Assembly (NCBI RefSeq): GCF_021390545.1 | Contig: NZ_JAJUWR010000002.1 | Coordinates: 62,001-126,000, forward strand | Reading direction: 5' to 3' | Source: Algoriphagus sp. AGSA1 | Lineage (GTDB): Bacteria > Bacteroidota > Bacteroidia > Cytophagales > Cyclobacteriaceae | DNA length: 64,000 nt | Part shown: in pieces, positions 1-10,300 of the stretch | Position numbering within the stretch: position 1 is the first letter of the stretch | Layout: every line of letters starts with the position of its first letter | The notes under the pieces: generated by a model | Database searches by the model: none | The model's input: the letters and a program-made list of their open reading frames with translations, nothing else | Told to the model about the DNA's origin: nothing | Made by a program: the position numbers and the translations under genes

Positions 1-1
1 T

Positions 2-649
2 ATTATGCTACGCAGCTCAGGTTGGCTTCATATCAACAATCTACTTGACGCGATGATATCGTATTTTCAAGAAGAATTGATTTTGGAGCGCTTTGATGAA
101 CATTTGCTTTACCGTGAGTCAGAACTCTGGCACTACAAACACTTGAAGGCCAAATCAGTTATCTATTGCAACGGTTTGGGAGCAATAAATTCCAGGTTTT
201 TCGGTTTTTTGCCTTTTTCCCCAGTGAAAGGGGAAATATTGGAAGTGAGGCAGGGGTTTACACCAGATTACATTGTGAATAGGGGAGTATTTAGAATACA
301 TTTGAAAGAATCAGTGCATAGAGTAGGGGCTACCTATACCAAACATGATTTGGATCAAGGTCCCACAAATGAGGCCAAAAAAGAAATATTGGAAAGACTT
401 ACAGATTTGGTTCAGCTGCCGGTTCGGGAAATTATCAGCCATAAGACGGGGGTAAGACCTGCGACTAGAGATAGAAAGCCTTTTTTAGGGAAACATCCTA
501 TCGAAGAAGGCGTTTACATATTCAATGGTTTTGGGGCCAAAGGTGTTTCACTAATCCCTTATTTTAGCGAACAAATGCTAGGTTTCCTTTTAAATAAAAA
601 GGCTATTGATAAGGAAGTGGACATAGCTCGGTATTTTAATTATATTTAA
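2..649 (+). CDS. FAD-dependent oxidoreductase (DAO/DadA-like), 3' part only
   Basis: This is the C-terminal part of a flavin-dependent amine or amino-acid oxidase of the DAO family. The frame stays open to the left edge of the window, so the ATG at position 5 is probably an internal methionine and the FAD-binding N-terminus lies outside. The visible part has the substrate-domain strands and the typical C-terminal FAD-contact region GVRPATRDRKPFLGKH followed by an NGFGAKGVSL motif, which in this family closes over the isoalloxazine ring. The substrate cannot be told from this piece. It ends 21 bases before the next gene on the same strand and may be cotranscribed with it. Confidence 0.8.
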   Translation: MMLRSSGWLHINNLLDAMISYFQEELILERFDEHLLYRESELWHYKHLKAKSVIYCNGLGAINSRFFGFLPFSPVKGEILEVRQGFTPDYIVNRGVFRIHLKESVHRVGATYTKHDLDQGPTNEAKKEILERLTDLVQLPVREIISHKTGVRPATRDRKPFLGKHPIEEGVYIFNGFGAKGVSLIPYFSEQMLGFLLNKKAIDKEVDIARYFNYI

Positions 650-670
650 AGACATCTTTCAGAAAATCGA

Positions 671-3600
671 ATGCGATATCATCTTTTCCGGATTTTAGTT
701 TTTGCAGGGCTATGGTTAAATTCGTTTTTTGCCCTAGCTCAGTTTGACCAAGAGCGTTTTGGGAAAAACAGAATCCAGCACAAGCAGTTTGAATGGTATT
801 TCTATTCCTCAAATAATTTTGAGGTTTATTATTATGACCGGGGCGGAGCTAACGCCAAGATGGCCATAGATTTTTTGGAAGGGGAGTTTAACCGGCTTAC
901 CCAGATGATTGGCTATGTGGCTTATACCAAGCCTAAAATTTATATCTATAATTCTCCCGAAGAACTGCTCCAGAGCAACGTAAATCTCAACAAGGAAGAG
1001 TACAATGAGCAAGGACAGACTAATTTTAACAGGCTGCTGGCAGAAATTTCCTATAAAGGGGAAGTGGATTTGTTCAAAGAAGACTTGATCTATGGTACGG
1101 CGAAGGTGATTATTGAGGAAATGCTGTATGGATCTTCCGTGTCAGATGCATTCCAGTCCAATCTGACGAATAGTTTTCCGGAGTGGTATGTGGATGGGAT
1201 AGCCTTGTACTTGGCCAAAGGATGGAGTAGGGAAATGGATGATTATGTACGGCATTATTTCCAAGAAGACGAAACCCCGAAAATCTTCAAGTTGAAAGAA
1301 AGAGAAGCTGCCTTGGTGGGGCAATCTGTCTGGAATTACATTGCCGAAAGATATGGAAGAAGATATGTATCCAGTGTGCTAAACCTGTCCCGCATCAATA
1401 GAAATGAAGAAAACAGTATTGCAAATACAGTGGGGTTGAATTTTAAAACCTTTATAGAAGACTGGAAGCAATATTATCTGAATGTGAATAAGCAAGTATC
1501 TTCCACTTTTAAGGAGCCTGACAAAAGTGCAGCGGTAGCCTATACTTCCCCGAAATTCATTGGGGCGATTAATGATGTCAAATTCAGTCCAGATGGGTTG
1601 AATCTGGCCTATGTGATCAATAATGGAGGTAAATATAAGGTTCAGGTGAGGGAAGTAAGCACTGGCCGGGAGCAGACGATATTTGCCGGAGGGACTTCTT
1701 TGCAGGATCAGCAAGCTAACTTTAAATCCCCGGTTATTGCATGGAGAGATTCCGCCAACATTGCCATCGCCTCGTTTAAGAGAGGGTTTACCACACTGAG
1801 GCTCCGGTCGCTGGACGGGTCCAACCAGGACAAGATTTTCCTTAGGAATATCACCCAGATTTTAAGTTTGGACTTCAATAGCACTGGTAGAAACATGGTG
1901 CTTTCCGCAATTTCAAATGGGAAATCTGATATCTATACCCTGAATGCCAGAGGAGCAGGAAGAAGGCTGACAAATGATTCCTTTGACGAGTTAACTCCGA
2001 TGTTTTTAAATGATTCTACGATTATTTACAGTTCTAATCAGACGGATCTCCCTGATTCCCTGATGGGTAAAAATCTTGAACTGAACTCCTTGCCAAACTA
2101 CTATAACCTGTATATGGTGCAGGTGACCGATACGGTGATCACAAAGCAGCTGACCAATTCCAATAGTAAGAACATCCTGCCGAGAAGGGTGAATAGTAAC
2201 TCGATCGTTTACTTAAGCGATCTCAGTGGTATCAACAATCTGATGAGAATGAGTATAGGGAACCAGGTCTCTAACCAGATATCAGCCTATAATAAAAGTG
2301 TGGAAGCATATGATGTCAATTCCAGAATGAATCGGATTGCTTATTCTGTTCGGGATGGAAGAGAAAGCTACCTGGTGGTGGAGGGATTCTCAAATGCAGA
2401 CCAATTCACCCCAAGTACTCCCAGGATACAACTTGAGCAGGCGAAAAGCCTGAATGAAAGACTTGCTGCCCGACGGATGACGGAAGAAAAGGAGGCAAAA
2501 GAAAATTCACCTAATCCTGCCGAGAACACTATTTTTCCTGATCAGCAGGATCTCACACCTATTGATACAATTTCCAAAAACCCAACATCCTCTATAGATC
2601 TTAAACGGTTAAGTTTTGAAAATAGGAGAGGGATTAATACTGACAATTATTCCTTTGATACCCTACCTTCAAGTTTGGAATCCCCTGCGGCTTCAGCAGC
2701 CGAGGCCAAAACAAATCTATTGGAGACATTCAGAAAAGAGAGTTTGAAAAAAAGAGTTACAGGCCCAAGCCAGATGGAGCCACAGTTTTTCATCAACAAT
2801 ATCAATACCCGTTTTGTGGTAGATCCGCTGAGGGGATTTGGAATAGGTCTTACCGGAAAAATGACTGATTTGTTGGATAATCATGTCTTCCATGGTGGGG
2901 TTATGACCACGCTTGACTTCAGATCCGGGGGAGATATTTTCTTTGAGTATGAGTATTTGAAAAGCAGAGTTGATTTTAAGGGTAGATTTGACCGGAGAAC
3001 TGTCCGAATAGAGCAGGGGGATGTCACTTACCAAAAATACGTATTGACAAAGGTGGAAGCAGGATTTTCTTATCCGCTCAACGCCAATGCAAGAGTGTCT
3101 CTAACACCATTCGTTGCCAAAACGCAGTATTTCAATTTGAATCCCGATTCTCTGATATATGGGCAAGTGCCAGAGCAGAATCGGTTTGACGTTAATTATA
3201 TAGGAGGTAGAGCTGAATTCGTGTATGACCGCACCCAATCTCTGGGATTGTATTCCCAGTCAGGATTCAAGGCCAAAGTAGGATATACGCAGTATCATTC
3301 ATTCAAGCATAATGACCGATCTTTTGGTAACTTTTTCCTTGATCTGAGGGAGTATTACGCCATTCACAAGAATATAGTGCTGGCTGGAAGGTTGTACGCT
3401 GGTTCATTCATGGGGAATAATCCGCAGACTTATATGTTAGGCGGAATGGATAATTGGTTGTTTAATGAATTTTACAACCCTCCGACCAACAGACCGGAAT
3501 CTTCTCCTATCAGAAATCCATCGGGAGTGGAGAATTCCAATGTTTTATTTGCTGATTTTGTCGATTTGAGAGGATATGACTATGATGAAATCAGAGGTAG

Positions 3601-3964
3601 GAATATGGTGACTTTTACCGCTGAGTTACGAGTGCCGGTCTTTTCATATCTCACCAGGGGCAATATCACCTCAAATTTTATCAGGAATTTCCAAATTGTC
3701 GGGTTTTATGATATTGGTTCGGCATGGAATGACTCGGCTCCATGGGAACGTATAAACGATCAAAATACTGAAGTGATTAACACCGGGGGATCACCCTTCA
3801 CCATTACATTAAATAATTTCAACAATCCTTGGCTCCAGAGTTATGGCGCTGGTTTGCGTACAGTTTTGCTTAATTATTACGTGAAGTTTGATGTGGCAAG
3901 ACCCATACGAAATTATGAAGCAGAAGACTTAAAGTTCTATGTAACTTTAGGCTTCAATTTCTAA
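671..3964 (+). CDS. Large outer-membrane protein: degenerate peptidase-MA-like region, PD40 beta-propeller, BamA-like barrel
   Basis: A 1097-residue secreted protein with a Sec signal peptide (about residues 1-23, ending ALAQ). Residues about 40-270 resemble the peptidase MA fold, with PEWYVDGIALYL at 170-181 matching the segment that follows the zinc site in that family. The expected HExxH site is replaced by VIIEEMLYG (146-154), so no zinc protease is expected. Residues about 297-575 are TolB/PD40-type propeller repeats (for example DVKFSPDG at 302-309). A charged linker leads to a C-terminal beta-barrel (about 710-1097) ending in the aromatic FYVTLGFNF, typical of the Omp85/surface-antigen family. 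I infer an outer-membrane protein with periplasmic propeller; its precise role is unknown. yicC starts 14 bases downstream. Confidence 0.8.
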   Translation: MRYHLFRILVFAGLWLNSFFALAQFDQERFGKNRIQHKQFEWYFYSSNNFEVYYYDRGGANAKMAIDFLEGEFNRLTQMIGYVAYTKPKIYIYNSPEELLQSNVNLNKEEYNEQGQTNFNRLLAEISYKGEVDLFKEDLIYGTAKVIIEEMLYGSSVSDAFQSNLTNSFPEWYVDGIALYLAKGWSREMDDYVRHYFQEDETPKIFKLKEREAALVGQSVWNYIAERYGRRYVSSVLNLSRINRNEENSIANTVGLNFKTFIEDWKQYYLNVNKQVSSTFKEPDKSAAVAYTSPKFIGAINDVKFSPDGLNLAYVINNGGKYKVQVREVSTGREQTIFAGGTSLQDQQANFKSPVIAWRDSANIAIASFKRGFTTLRLRSLDGSNQDKIFLRNITQILSLDFNSTGRNMVLSAISNGKSDIYTLNARGAGRRLTNDSFDELTPMFLNDSTIIYSSNQTDLPDSLMGKNLELNSLPNYYNLYMVQVTDTVITKQLTNSNSKNILPRRVNSNSIVYLSDLSGINNLMRMSIGNQVSNQISAYNKSVEAYDVNSRMNRIAYSVRDGRESYLVVEGFSNADQFTPSTPRIQLEQAKSLNERLAARRMTEEKEAKENSPNPAENTIFPDQQDLTPIDTISKNPTSSIDLKRLSFENRRGINTDNYSFDTLPSSLESPAASAAEAKTNLLETFRKESLKKRVTGPSQMEPQFFINNINTRFVVDPLRGFGIGLTGKMTDLLDNHVFHGGVMTTLDFRSGGDIFFEYEYLKSRVDFKGRFDRRTVRIEQGDVTYQKYVLTKVEAGFSYPLNANARVSLTPFVAKTQYFNLNPDSLIYGQVPEQNRFDVNYIGGRAEFVYDRTQSLGLYSQSGFKAKVGYTQYHSFKHNDRSFGNFFLDLREYYAIHKNIVLAGRLYAGSFMGNNPQTYMLGGMDNWLFNEFYNPPTNRPESSPIRNPSGVENSNVLFADFVDLRGYDYDEIRGRNMVTFTAELRVPVFSYLTRGNITSNFIRNFQIVGFYDIGSAWNDSAPWERINDQNTEVINTGGSPFTITLNNFNNPWLQSYGAGLRTVLLNYYVKFDVARPIRNYEAEDLKFYVTLGFNF

Positions 3965-3978
3965 CTACATATCTTATT

Positions 3979-4860
3979 ATGATTAAATCAATGACCGGCT
4001 TCGGCAATGCCGGATTTGAGGATGAGCGCATGGTGATCCAGGTGGAGGTACGCACCCTCAATTCAAAATTTTTGGATCTATCTATCCGGAGTCCGAGACA
4101 GTTTAATGATAAAGAACTGGAAATAAGAACACTTGTCCAATCTATTTTAGATCGGGGCAAAGTGAGTGTTACCATTGATTTTCAATCTAAAGGTGGCACG
4201 GAAATGCCTGTAAGCATCAATGAGGCGCTGTTTGGGCTTTTTTACAAGAAGTATAAAGACCTTGCCGGGACTGTAGGAGATGATTCTCAGGATATTTTCA
4301 AGTTGGCGATGCAGTCGCCGGGAGTAATAACTCAACTGGCCGGAGAACAAAGAAATGACCAGGAGGATTGGGAGCAGATAAAAAAAGTATTTACCGAGGC
4401 ACTGGCAAAATGCAATGCATATAGACAGGACGAGGGCAATTCGCTGGAGGAAAAGCTTCAACGAAATATACGGGAGATCGCCAATGGCTTAAAACAAATA
4501 GAAGCAGAAGAGGGAAACCGTAAGGAGAGAATCAAGCAGAAAATAAGAAACCACTTTAATGAGTGGCTGGACGAAAATTCCTTTGATGCCAACCGCTTTG
4601 AACAGGAGTTGATCTATTATTTTGAAAAACTCGATATCACCGAGGAAATAGTGAGGTTAAATACCCATCTGAATTATTTTGAGAAGTGTCTGAATGAAGA
4701 AAACAGCCAAGGTAAAAAACTTGGTTTTATCAGTCAGGAAATAGGCAGAGAGATCAATACCATTGGTTCCAAGGCGAATGATGCCGGTATGCAAAAACAT
4801 GTGATTCTGATGAAAGATGAGCTGGAAAAAGTAAAGGAACAATCTTTAAATGTATTGTAA
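3979..4860 (+). CDS. yicC: YicC family endoribonuclease
   Basis: A 293-residue cytoplasmic protein with both conserved halves of the YicC family: the N-terminal MTGFGNA motif and EVRTLNSKFLDL at the start, and the C-terminal DUF1732 region with GKKLGFISQEIGREINTIGSKA close to the end. The length is normal for the family. E. coli YicC has been reported as an endoribonuclease acting on small RNA; in Bacteroidota the role is not established. It follows the outer-membrane protein gene by 14 bases, so the two are likely cotranscribed. A terminator hairpin follows directly. It converges with a TonB gene on the other strand. Confidence 0.93.
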   Translation: MIKSMTGFGNAGFEDERMVIQVEVRTLNSKFLDLSIRSPRQFNDKELEIRTLVQSILDRGKVSVTIDFQSKGGTEMPVSINEALFGLFYKKYKDLAGTVGDDSQDIFKLAMQSPGVITQLAGEQRNDQEDWEQIKKVFTEALAKCNAYRQDEGNSLEEKLQRNIREIANGLKQIEAEEGNRKERIKQKIRNHFNEWLDENSFDANRFEQELIYYFEKLDITEEIVRLNTHLNYFEKCLNEENSQGKKLGFISQEIGREINTIGSKANDAGMQKHVILMKDELEKVKEQSLNVL

Positions 4861-4870
4861 CAAAGAAGAA

Positions 4871-4956
4871 GCTGTCCCATAACTCCTAATTAGCACATAT
4901 AGGGCTTCGACTTCGCTCAGCCAATGCTACATAATTATGAGACAGCGACTTTTTTT
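4871..4956 (+). terminator. Intrinsic terminator after yicC
   Basis: The segment GCTGTCCCATAA (4871-4882) pairs with TTATGAGACAGC (4935-4946) with one mismatch, and is followed by a run of seven T. The unusually long loop contains the CTTCGACTTCGCTCAGCC string. The gene on the opposite strand ends at 4955, inside the T-run, so the hairpin may serve both strands. Confidence 0.65.
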
Positions 4957-5626
4957 AATTCAGTCGGAAGCGTATGGGCATAGTCATTCGAGACCTTACT
5001 GCTTTGCCTCCCATTTTCCCTGGATTCCAGTTGGGGGAGTTTTCGATTACTTTCTTGGCAATTTCATCACATCCACCACCGATTGTCCTGACTAATTCTA
5101 TATCCTGAATAGAGCCGTCTGTATTTACTACGAATCGTACTACCACCATGCCTTCTATACCTGCTCTTTTGGCCTGAGAAGGATATACCAGGTTTTTGTT
5201 AAGATAGGCATACCATGCATCCATTCCTCCTTTGAACATTGCCTGAACTTCTGCAAAATCTACTATTTTGTCCACATCTTCAATAATAGGAGCAGAAGAG
5301 ATTTCTATTTCCGGTATGATGGTTTCTTCTGTGGTATTGAGGTCAATAGTAAAATCTTTGATTTGATCAAGCTCTATTTCGTCCGGTAATTCATTAATCT
5401 CTATTGGGGCAGGAGGTGGTGGGGGAGGAGGAGTATGAATTGTAATGGGGATGTCCAGTATCTCCCAGTCGTCTTCTATTCCTGCGATATCTTTCATGAT
5501 CAGCTTATCTTTTGCTTTCCATTCGAAAGCCACCAATACCGAGCCCAAGCTAAAAGCTAGTCCCAAGTTGAATAATGCGCCAGACCATTTTCTAAGATCT
5601 GATCTTGGATTTTTTTTAGGTTCCAT
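4955..5626 (-). CDS. Energy transducer TonB (paralogue 1)
   Basis: A 223-residue inner-membrane protein that passes proton-motive-force energy from ExbB/ExbD to TonB-dependent outer-membrane receptors. A single membrane segment lies at about residues 16-34. A proline-rich linker (run of prolines near 67-75) spans the periplasm, and an acidic stretch follows. The TonB C-terminal domain covers about 135-223, with YPSQAKRAGIEGMV and the end motif MPIRFRLN. It is a close paralogue of the gene at 5792-6469 in the same orientation, 165 bases upstream, and looks like a tandem duplication. A terminator between them suggests separate transcripts. No exbB or exbD is in this window. Confidence 0.92.
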   Translation of the reverse strand: MEPKKNPRSDLRKWSGALFNLGLAFSLGSVLVAFEWKAKDKLIMKDIAGIEDDWEILDIPITIHTPPPPPPPAPIEINELPDEIELDQIKDFTIDLNTTEETIIPEIEISSAPIIEDVDKIVDFAEVQAMFKGGMDAWYAYLNKNLVYPSQAKRAGIEGMVVVRFVVNTDGSIQDIELVRTIGGGCDEIAKKVIENSPNWNPGKMGGKAVRSRMTMPIRFRLN

Positions 5627-5741
5627 CTGTGTGTGATTAGAGTGTGGAAATGAAAATTACTCTAATAATTTACATTGGATAACTTACTGATACTAAATCA
5701 CTAACATTATTTAACTAATTAAAAAGTTGTTAAATTTAACC

Positions 5742-5772
5742 AAAAAAAAAGACCCGACTAGTCGGGTCTTTT
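5742..5772 (-). terminator. Intrinsic terminator after TonB paralogue 2
   Basis: A perfect 18-base palindrome, GACCCGACTAGTCGGGTC (5751-5768), is flanked by A and T runs. On the minus strand it is followed by a run of nine T, directly after the stop codon of the gene at 5792-6469. This is a textbook intrinsic terminator. Confidence 0.9.
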
Positions 5773-5791
5773 ATTGATTTATAGTTTCTGA

Positions 5792-6469
5792 TTAGCTCAG
5801 TTTAAATCGGATAGGCAGTCTCATACGAGTACGTACTGGACGGCCTCTCTGCTTACCGGGAGTCCAGTTAGGAGCGTTTTTTACTACTCTTACTGCTTCC
5901 TCATCACATCCTCCGCCGATTCCTCTTAGTACATCCACATCTTGGATAGATCCGTCAGTATTCACAACGAATACCACGATTACAGTACCTTCAGTACCCA
6001 TTCTCCTTGCCTGGGTAGGGTATTTCAGATTGTCGCTTAGGTATTTGTTCCATGCTGACATTCCCCCTGGAGGTTCAGGTTGGTTTTCTACCACGTCAAA
6101 GATAGCGTCCACTTTTTCCTCAACAGGTGCTTCAGCGATCACTACTTCTTTGATTACAGTAGTTTCTTTCACATCGACGTCAAAGTTGACTTCGATTTTT
6201 TCTTCGATTTCTACCTCATCAGGAATCTCCTGTATGATAGGCTGCTCTACTGGCGGCGGTGGTGGTGGCGGTGGTTGCTCTGTGATCGGAATATCCAGCA
6301 ATTCTTCGAAGTTATCAGTTACCTGACCAAGGTCTTTCAATGAACCGTCGTCAAATGACTTCCATTCGAAGGCAGCAAGGGTAGCACCAACAGCCACTGC
6401 CAAACCAAGATTCAGGAACATACCTGTTTTTCTGGTTAAGTCAGCACTGGGAGTCTTTTTTGCTTCCAT
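5792..6469 (-). CDS. Energy transducer TonB (paralogue 2)
   Basis: A 225-residue TonB protein with the same layout as its neighbour. It has a membrane segment at about residues 17-34, a run of eight prolines near residue 70, a long acidic linker rich in E, V and I, and a C-terminal TonB domain (about 140-225) with YPTQARRMGTEGTV and the end motif LPIRFKLS. The two copies share the N-terminal MExKKxPxxDLxxxxG pattern, so they descend from one duplication. The linker differs in length and sequence, which could fit the two proteins to different receptors, but this is inference. The gene ends at a strong terminator. Confidence 0.93.
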   Translation of the reverse strand: MEAKKTPSADLTRKTGMFLNLGLAVAVGATLAAFEWKSFDDGSLKDLGQVTDNFEELLDIPITEQPPPPPPPPVEQPIIQEIPDEVEIEEKIEVNFDVDVKETTVIKEVVIAEAPVEEKVDAIFDVVENQPEPPGGMSAWNKYLSDNLKYPTQARRMGTEGTVIVVFVVNTDGSIQDVDVLRGIGGGCDEEAVRVVKNAPNWTPGKQRGRPVRTRMRLPIRFKLS

Positions 6470-6537
6470 GATACGTTTGGTTTATAAAGGTTAATTTTTT
6501 TCTGTTTCAGATTAACAATTGTAATAATTAATAGGCA

Positions 6538-6906
6538 CTAATCCAAGCCGATTTTGGCAGTTGGAATCTTAAAATATGCTAATAATCCTGCTATTCCCCC
6601 TATTTCATTGACTATCATGTCCATATAGTCAAAAGACCGGAAGGGGATAAACAACTGGGCGCACTCTAAAACCACTCCAGCGGCTACTCCGAAAATCAAA
6701 TAATTGGTCAGTACTCTACCCTCTAGTCCTGATATTTCTGCCCGTTTTACACCGACTCCACACCATAGGAAACTCAACATGCCAAAACAGATGAAATGAA
6801 TGAGTTTATCTTGAAAATTAAAGGTGGCATCAGGGAAGTTGTTGCCAGGGGTAAGCATAGCAATGCAAATCATTAAAAGCCAGACGATAGCTATTCCTAG
6901 TCTCAC
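6538..6906 (-). CDS. VanZ-like membrane protein
   Basis: A small integral membrane protein of 122 residues with about four hydrophobic helices. The family pattern is visible as DKLIHFICFGMLSFLW, then ECAQLFIPFRSFDYMDMIVNEIGG. VanZ-like proteins are widespread; the name comes from a teicoplanin-resistance protein, but no resistance role is implied here. It starts 10 bases after gcvH and probably belongs to the ruvA-sprA-gcvH transcript. Its function in this setting is unknown. Confidence 0.85.
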   Translation of the reverse strand: MRLGIAIVWLLMICIAMLTPGNNFPDATFNFQDKLIHFICFGMLSFLWCGVGVKRAEISGLEGRVLTNYLIFGVAAGVVLECAQLFIPFRSFDYMDMIVNEIGGIAGLLAYFKIPTAKIGLD

Positions 6907-6916
6907 AATGCTTTCC

Positions 6917-7294
6917 TTATTTGCCCACCAGGTCGGCGTATTCAGACGCTGAGAGTAATTCTGAAGGAAGATCGCCTGTGATCTTTACTTTGATCATCCA
7001 TCCTTTCTCATAGGGAGATTCATTTACCAGTTCGGGGGAATCCTCTAATTCAGGATTTACCTCCAAAATCTCACCGGATACAGGCATAAATAAATCAGAA
7101 ACGGTCTTCACTGCTTCTACAGATCCAAAAACTTCGTTTGTCTCTAATGTGTCTCCAATAGTCTCAACTTCTACATAAACGATATCACCTAACTCACCTG
7201 CGGCAAATTCAGTGATACCAATAGTTGCTACGTCACCGTCGATTTTAACCCATTCGTGGTCTTTGGTGTACTTTAGTTCTTGAGGAAAATCCAT
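6917..7294 (-). CDS. gcvH: Glycine cleavage system H protein
   Basis: A full-length 125-residue lipoyl carrier of the glycine cleavage complex. It shuttles the aminomethyl group between the P, T and L proteins in the cytoplasm. The lipoylation site is Lys63 within [11 protein letters not shown], and the surrounding [20 protein letters not shown] and [14 protein letters not shown] motifs are all standard. None of the genes for the P, T or L proteins is nearby. The gene lies between sprA (55 bases upstream) and a vanZ-like gene. A TAnnTTTG element in the sprA-gcvH gap might give it its own promoter. Confidence 0.96.
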   Translation of the reverse strand: MDFPQELKYTKDHEWVKIDGDVATIGITEFAAGELGDIVYVEVETIGDTLETNEVFGSVEAVKTVSDLFMPVSGEILEVNPELEDSPELVNESPYEKGWMIKVKITGDLPSELLSASEYADLVGK

Positions 7295-7317
7295 GTTTGT
7301 ATTAGTTATAATTGAGC

Positions 7318-7325
7318 CAAAATTA
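7318..7325 (-). promoter_or_regulatory. Possible promoter -7 element for gcvH
   Basis: TAATTTTG on the minus strand matches the Bacteroidota -7 consensus TAnnTTTG and lies 24 bases upstream of the gcvH start. No TTTG element is seen at the expected upstream distance, so this is weak. gcvH may simply be read through from sprA. Confidence 0.3.
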
Positions 7326-7349
7326 ATACGAATCGATTAAGTATAAAAT

Positions 7350-10300
7350 CTATTGTCCTAAATTAAATCGAAGTTGTCCTCCGAAGGCAGTGGAGGTTCG
7401 TTTATATGCTGTAGTCACTCTGGGATCGTTGATAGTCCTGTCAAAATATAGGGTAAGATTTAAATTCTGATTGATCAGATAGGAGATGGTTGGACGGAAA
7501 GAAATGTTCAGATTCCCACTCGTCACCGTACTTCCTTCTTCGATTTTACGCTGTATTTGTTTCGTGCTGACCACCTTTGAATCCAACCTGAATTGCAAAT
7601 CATTTTTTAATACGCTTTGTTTTCCCTGGAATTTGAAAGGGATTTTCACGCCTGCTTTTGTGTAGCCAAGGGAGAAGTTAAAATCGTTGCTTTTCTGTTC
7701 GGTGATTTGGGCATTGGCAAAGTTTAAGCCGAGACTTCGCTCTTTATTGTATATGACCGCAATATTCAATCGTTCTTTGGTAAGCATGTCTATCCCGATC
7801 AAAGGGCCAAACCGCTCAGTGAGCACTACGTCATTCAGGACGTATATAGGGATAAACTGCCCTTCGGAATTGATCTGGTCGGGCCTGGGGATCCGCTGCA
7901 AAGAGTTGTACAGTTCCAGACCTTGCTGGTACTGGAGTGAATTGGAAAAGTTGCTTGCCTCATAGGTGGAAGTGTACATGTGCTGCACGTTGATGCTGCT
8001 GAAGATTTCACTTAATGCCTTGATTCTGGAAAGCCCACGATAATCCAACCGCCAGTTGGGCAGCGGGGTTTTTGGAAATGGATTCATGTCAAAAGAAGAA
8101 GCATCTTTTCCTCTGTATGCGGCAATAAATGCCGGAATCAATACATCTTGACCATTAAGGGCATATTCCCCGCCAGAATTCATGGCATCCAGTCTGCTTT
8201 TGATAATTGCCCTGTTGTTCTCAAAATCAGTGAATAAGGATGAGACATTGTCAAAACCATCTTTATTGAAGCTGGTTCCCAACATGATTGTGGTGACTCT
8301 ATAGGCTCCTAATCTATTGGGACTTATGGATTCATATTCTCCCGGAGATTCTGTAGAATTTCTAAAGATTTCTTGATAATCCCCAACTTCCCGTTTACTG
8401 GCATTTAATGTGATTTTAAAATCCTGAAATGGTTCTATTAAACTACCAAAAGTCATGTTTTTCACGCTAGTCTGCCTGAAAGGCTGCGTAAGCTCGCTAC
8501 TCGGGGCTATGAGACCGGCCTGGGCAAATTCATTCCTGATATTTGCGTCCTGGCTACCAAGTAAGAATGCCAAACCAGGATTTTGAAAGACATCGTCCAT
8601 TCCCAATATGCCTGCATCTGGCATATATCCAGGGAGGAAAGTCCCTTCGCTCTTCCCTACACTGAAGGTGATTTCTTTCACCATCATGAGGGACTTTATC
8701 AGCTTATTTGTGAAAGGGGTACCTATCGTATCTTCGGCTGAAACACCTGTCCTGCCAGGAATACTTGGTCGGTTTGGCGCATTTAGTGCTGCCAGTTTTT
8801 TGTTTTTATTGTAAAGCCTGATCAGGTCAAACTTTCCTATTAAGGATTGGTCGCGTGTGTTTTGGATGGAGTTGCCTAAGGTGTCTTTCTGACCTATCGC
8901 CCCGGTGAGCCAAGTATAGGTAGTAGCATATCTATAGTCGGCTTTGATCCAATCTGTGATCGGGGATTTATCCAGCGGCAAGGTATAGTTCATGTTAATG
9001 CTGTGGTTATAATTGGTGCGTCGGCCAAATCTCCAGGCATTATAGCGTACCGAATCTGATTTTTGTTCCGTATCCAAATCTCCCTGGGGCTCATCGACCA
9101 CTGCCATGACAGTTCCGGTGTAGTCCACCCTCAGATTTTTGGTCAGATCCCAGTTCAGTGAGTAGAAGCGGTTGATGAAGAAGCTCTTTTGGAACAGTGG
9201 GTCAACACCTGCCGTGTCGAGTTGATCGTTTCTGTACTGTGACCTAAGATGTTTGCGGTCAATGTCCAGTCTCGCCAGTATGAGGGTAGGGGATAGATTC
9301 AGGTTGAAATCCTTGATCAATTTCAGATGAGGAGAGTCCAGAAAGCCTGCGTTTTTGAAAGGTTGTATTGCAAAGGGCTTGGGGTTATAGCTATATGTGA
9401 CATTCCCTCGATATGTCTTGAAGCTGTAATCCTGAATCTGTGCGTTTGTCTGGTTCATTATGCCAAAAGCATAAGAGAAGGAAAAATTGCTCAGGTCGTA
9501 AAAATGATCTTTTGCATCCTGGTTGGTTTTTAGCTTTCGTACATTATTAAAGCTGATGTTTTTCCGGTTCACCTGGTCCAAAGCGATTTTGCGATAATCA
9601 TCTCTTTGATCCTGTGTTTCAAATTTTTGCAAAGCCACCTCAAAAGGCACATCTGGGTTTAGCGGGTCAAATTCAGGCTTGGTAGTGCTGTTTTCTACCG
9701 AGAAGTACATGGGGATACTCACCCCCAATCCTTCAGGCAGAAGCTTGTGGATGTCCACGTTAGTGGAAATATCATATTGGGTAGTAGCGGATCTTGCTCT
9801 TTGGGACAACCTTGTTTCCAATCCACCAAAACCGATTGAATTGTGGCTGATCGATCCCGAAACCACAGCCAAATCAGCTATTTTCACGTTCATCAACGCA
9901 TTGGCAGCCCAGCCATTAGATTTAGTGGCTCCTGTCACCCGGAGTTCATTTGCCCAGATACAGATGCTTCTACTTCCACCACCAGTTGTCCCGGGGTTTC
10001 TCACACCGATCATAGATGTTTGGGATTGGTTCAATTCAGGGCGACCTACCACCGTGACTGTGTAAGGACCTACCTGCTGGGAAAAAGGGATATTCATCGG
10101 GGCACGTCTATTGTCCCGCTCTACTTTCACACCGACGATGTCTTGGATTGCGATATCAATTTCATTGGCAGCTGGCCAGATTTGGGCAGGATCCCGTGTA
10201 CCCTTCGGTGTGATCACTAGGGGTACCTCGATCTCATAAAAGTTATCTGTATTATCTGTACCTAACCGAAGGAAAGCAGTGATCTCTCCATCTTGTGCAT

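Noticed and set aside
5-7. ATG at position 5 as the start of the first gene
   Set aside because: The frame is open to the window edge and the FAD-binding half of the enzyme is missing, so this is an internal codon.
6030-6343. Plus-strand frames rich in Ser/Thr and in Gly or Trp/Arg across TonB paralogue 2
   Set aside because: They mirror the proline-rich and acidic linker on the other strand; low complexity comes from that linker.
9679-10220. Two overlapping plus-strand frames (128 and 125 codons) inside sprA
   Set aside because: Both lie opposite well-conserved sprA sequence and resemble nothing.
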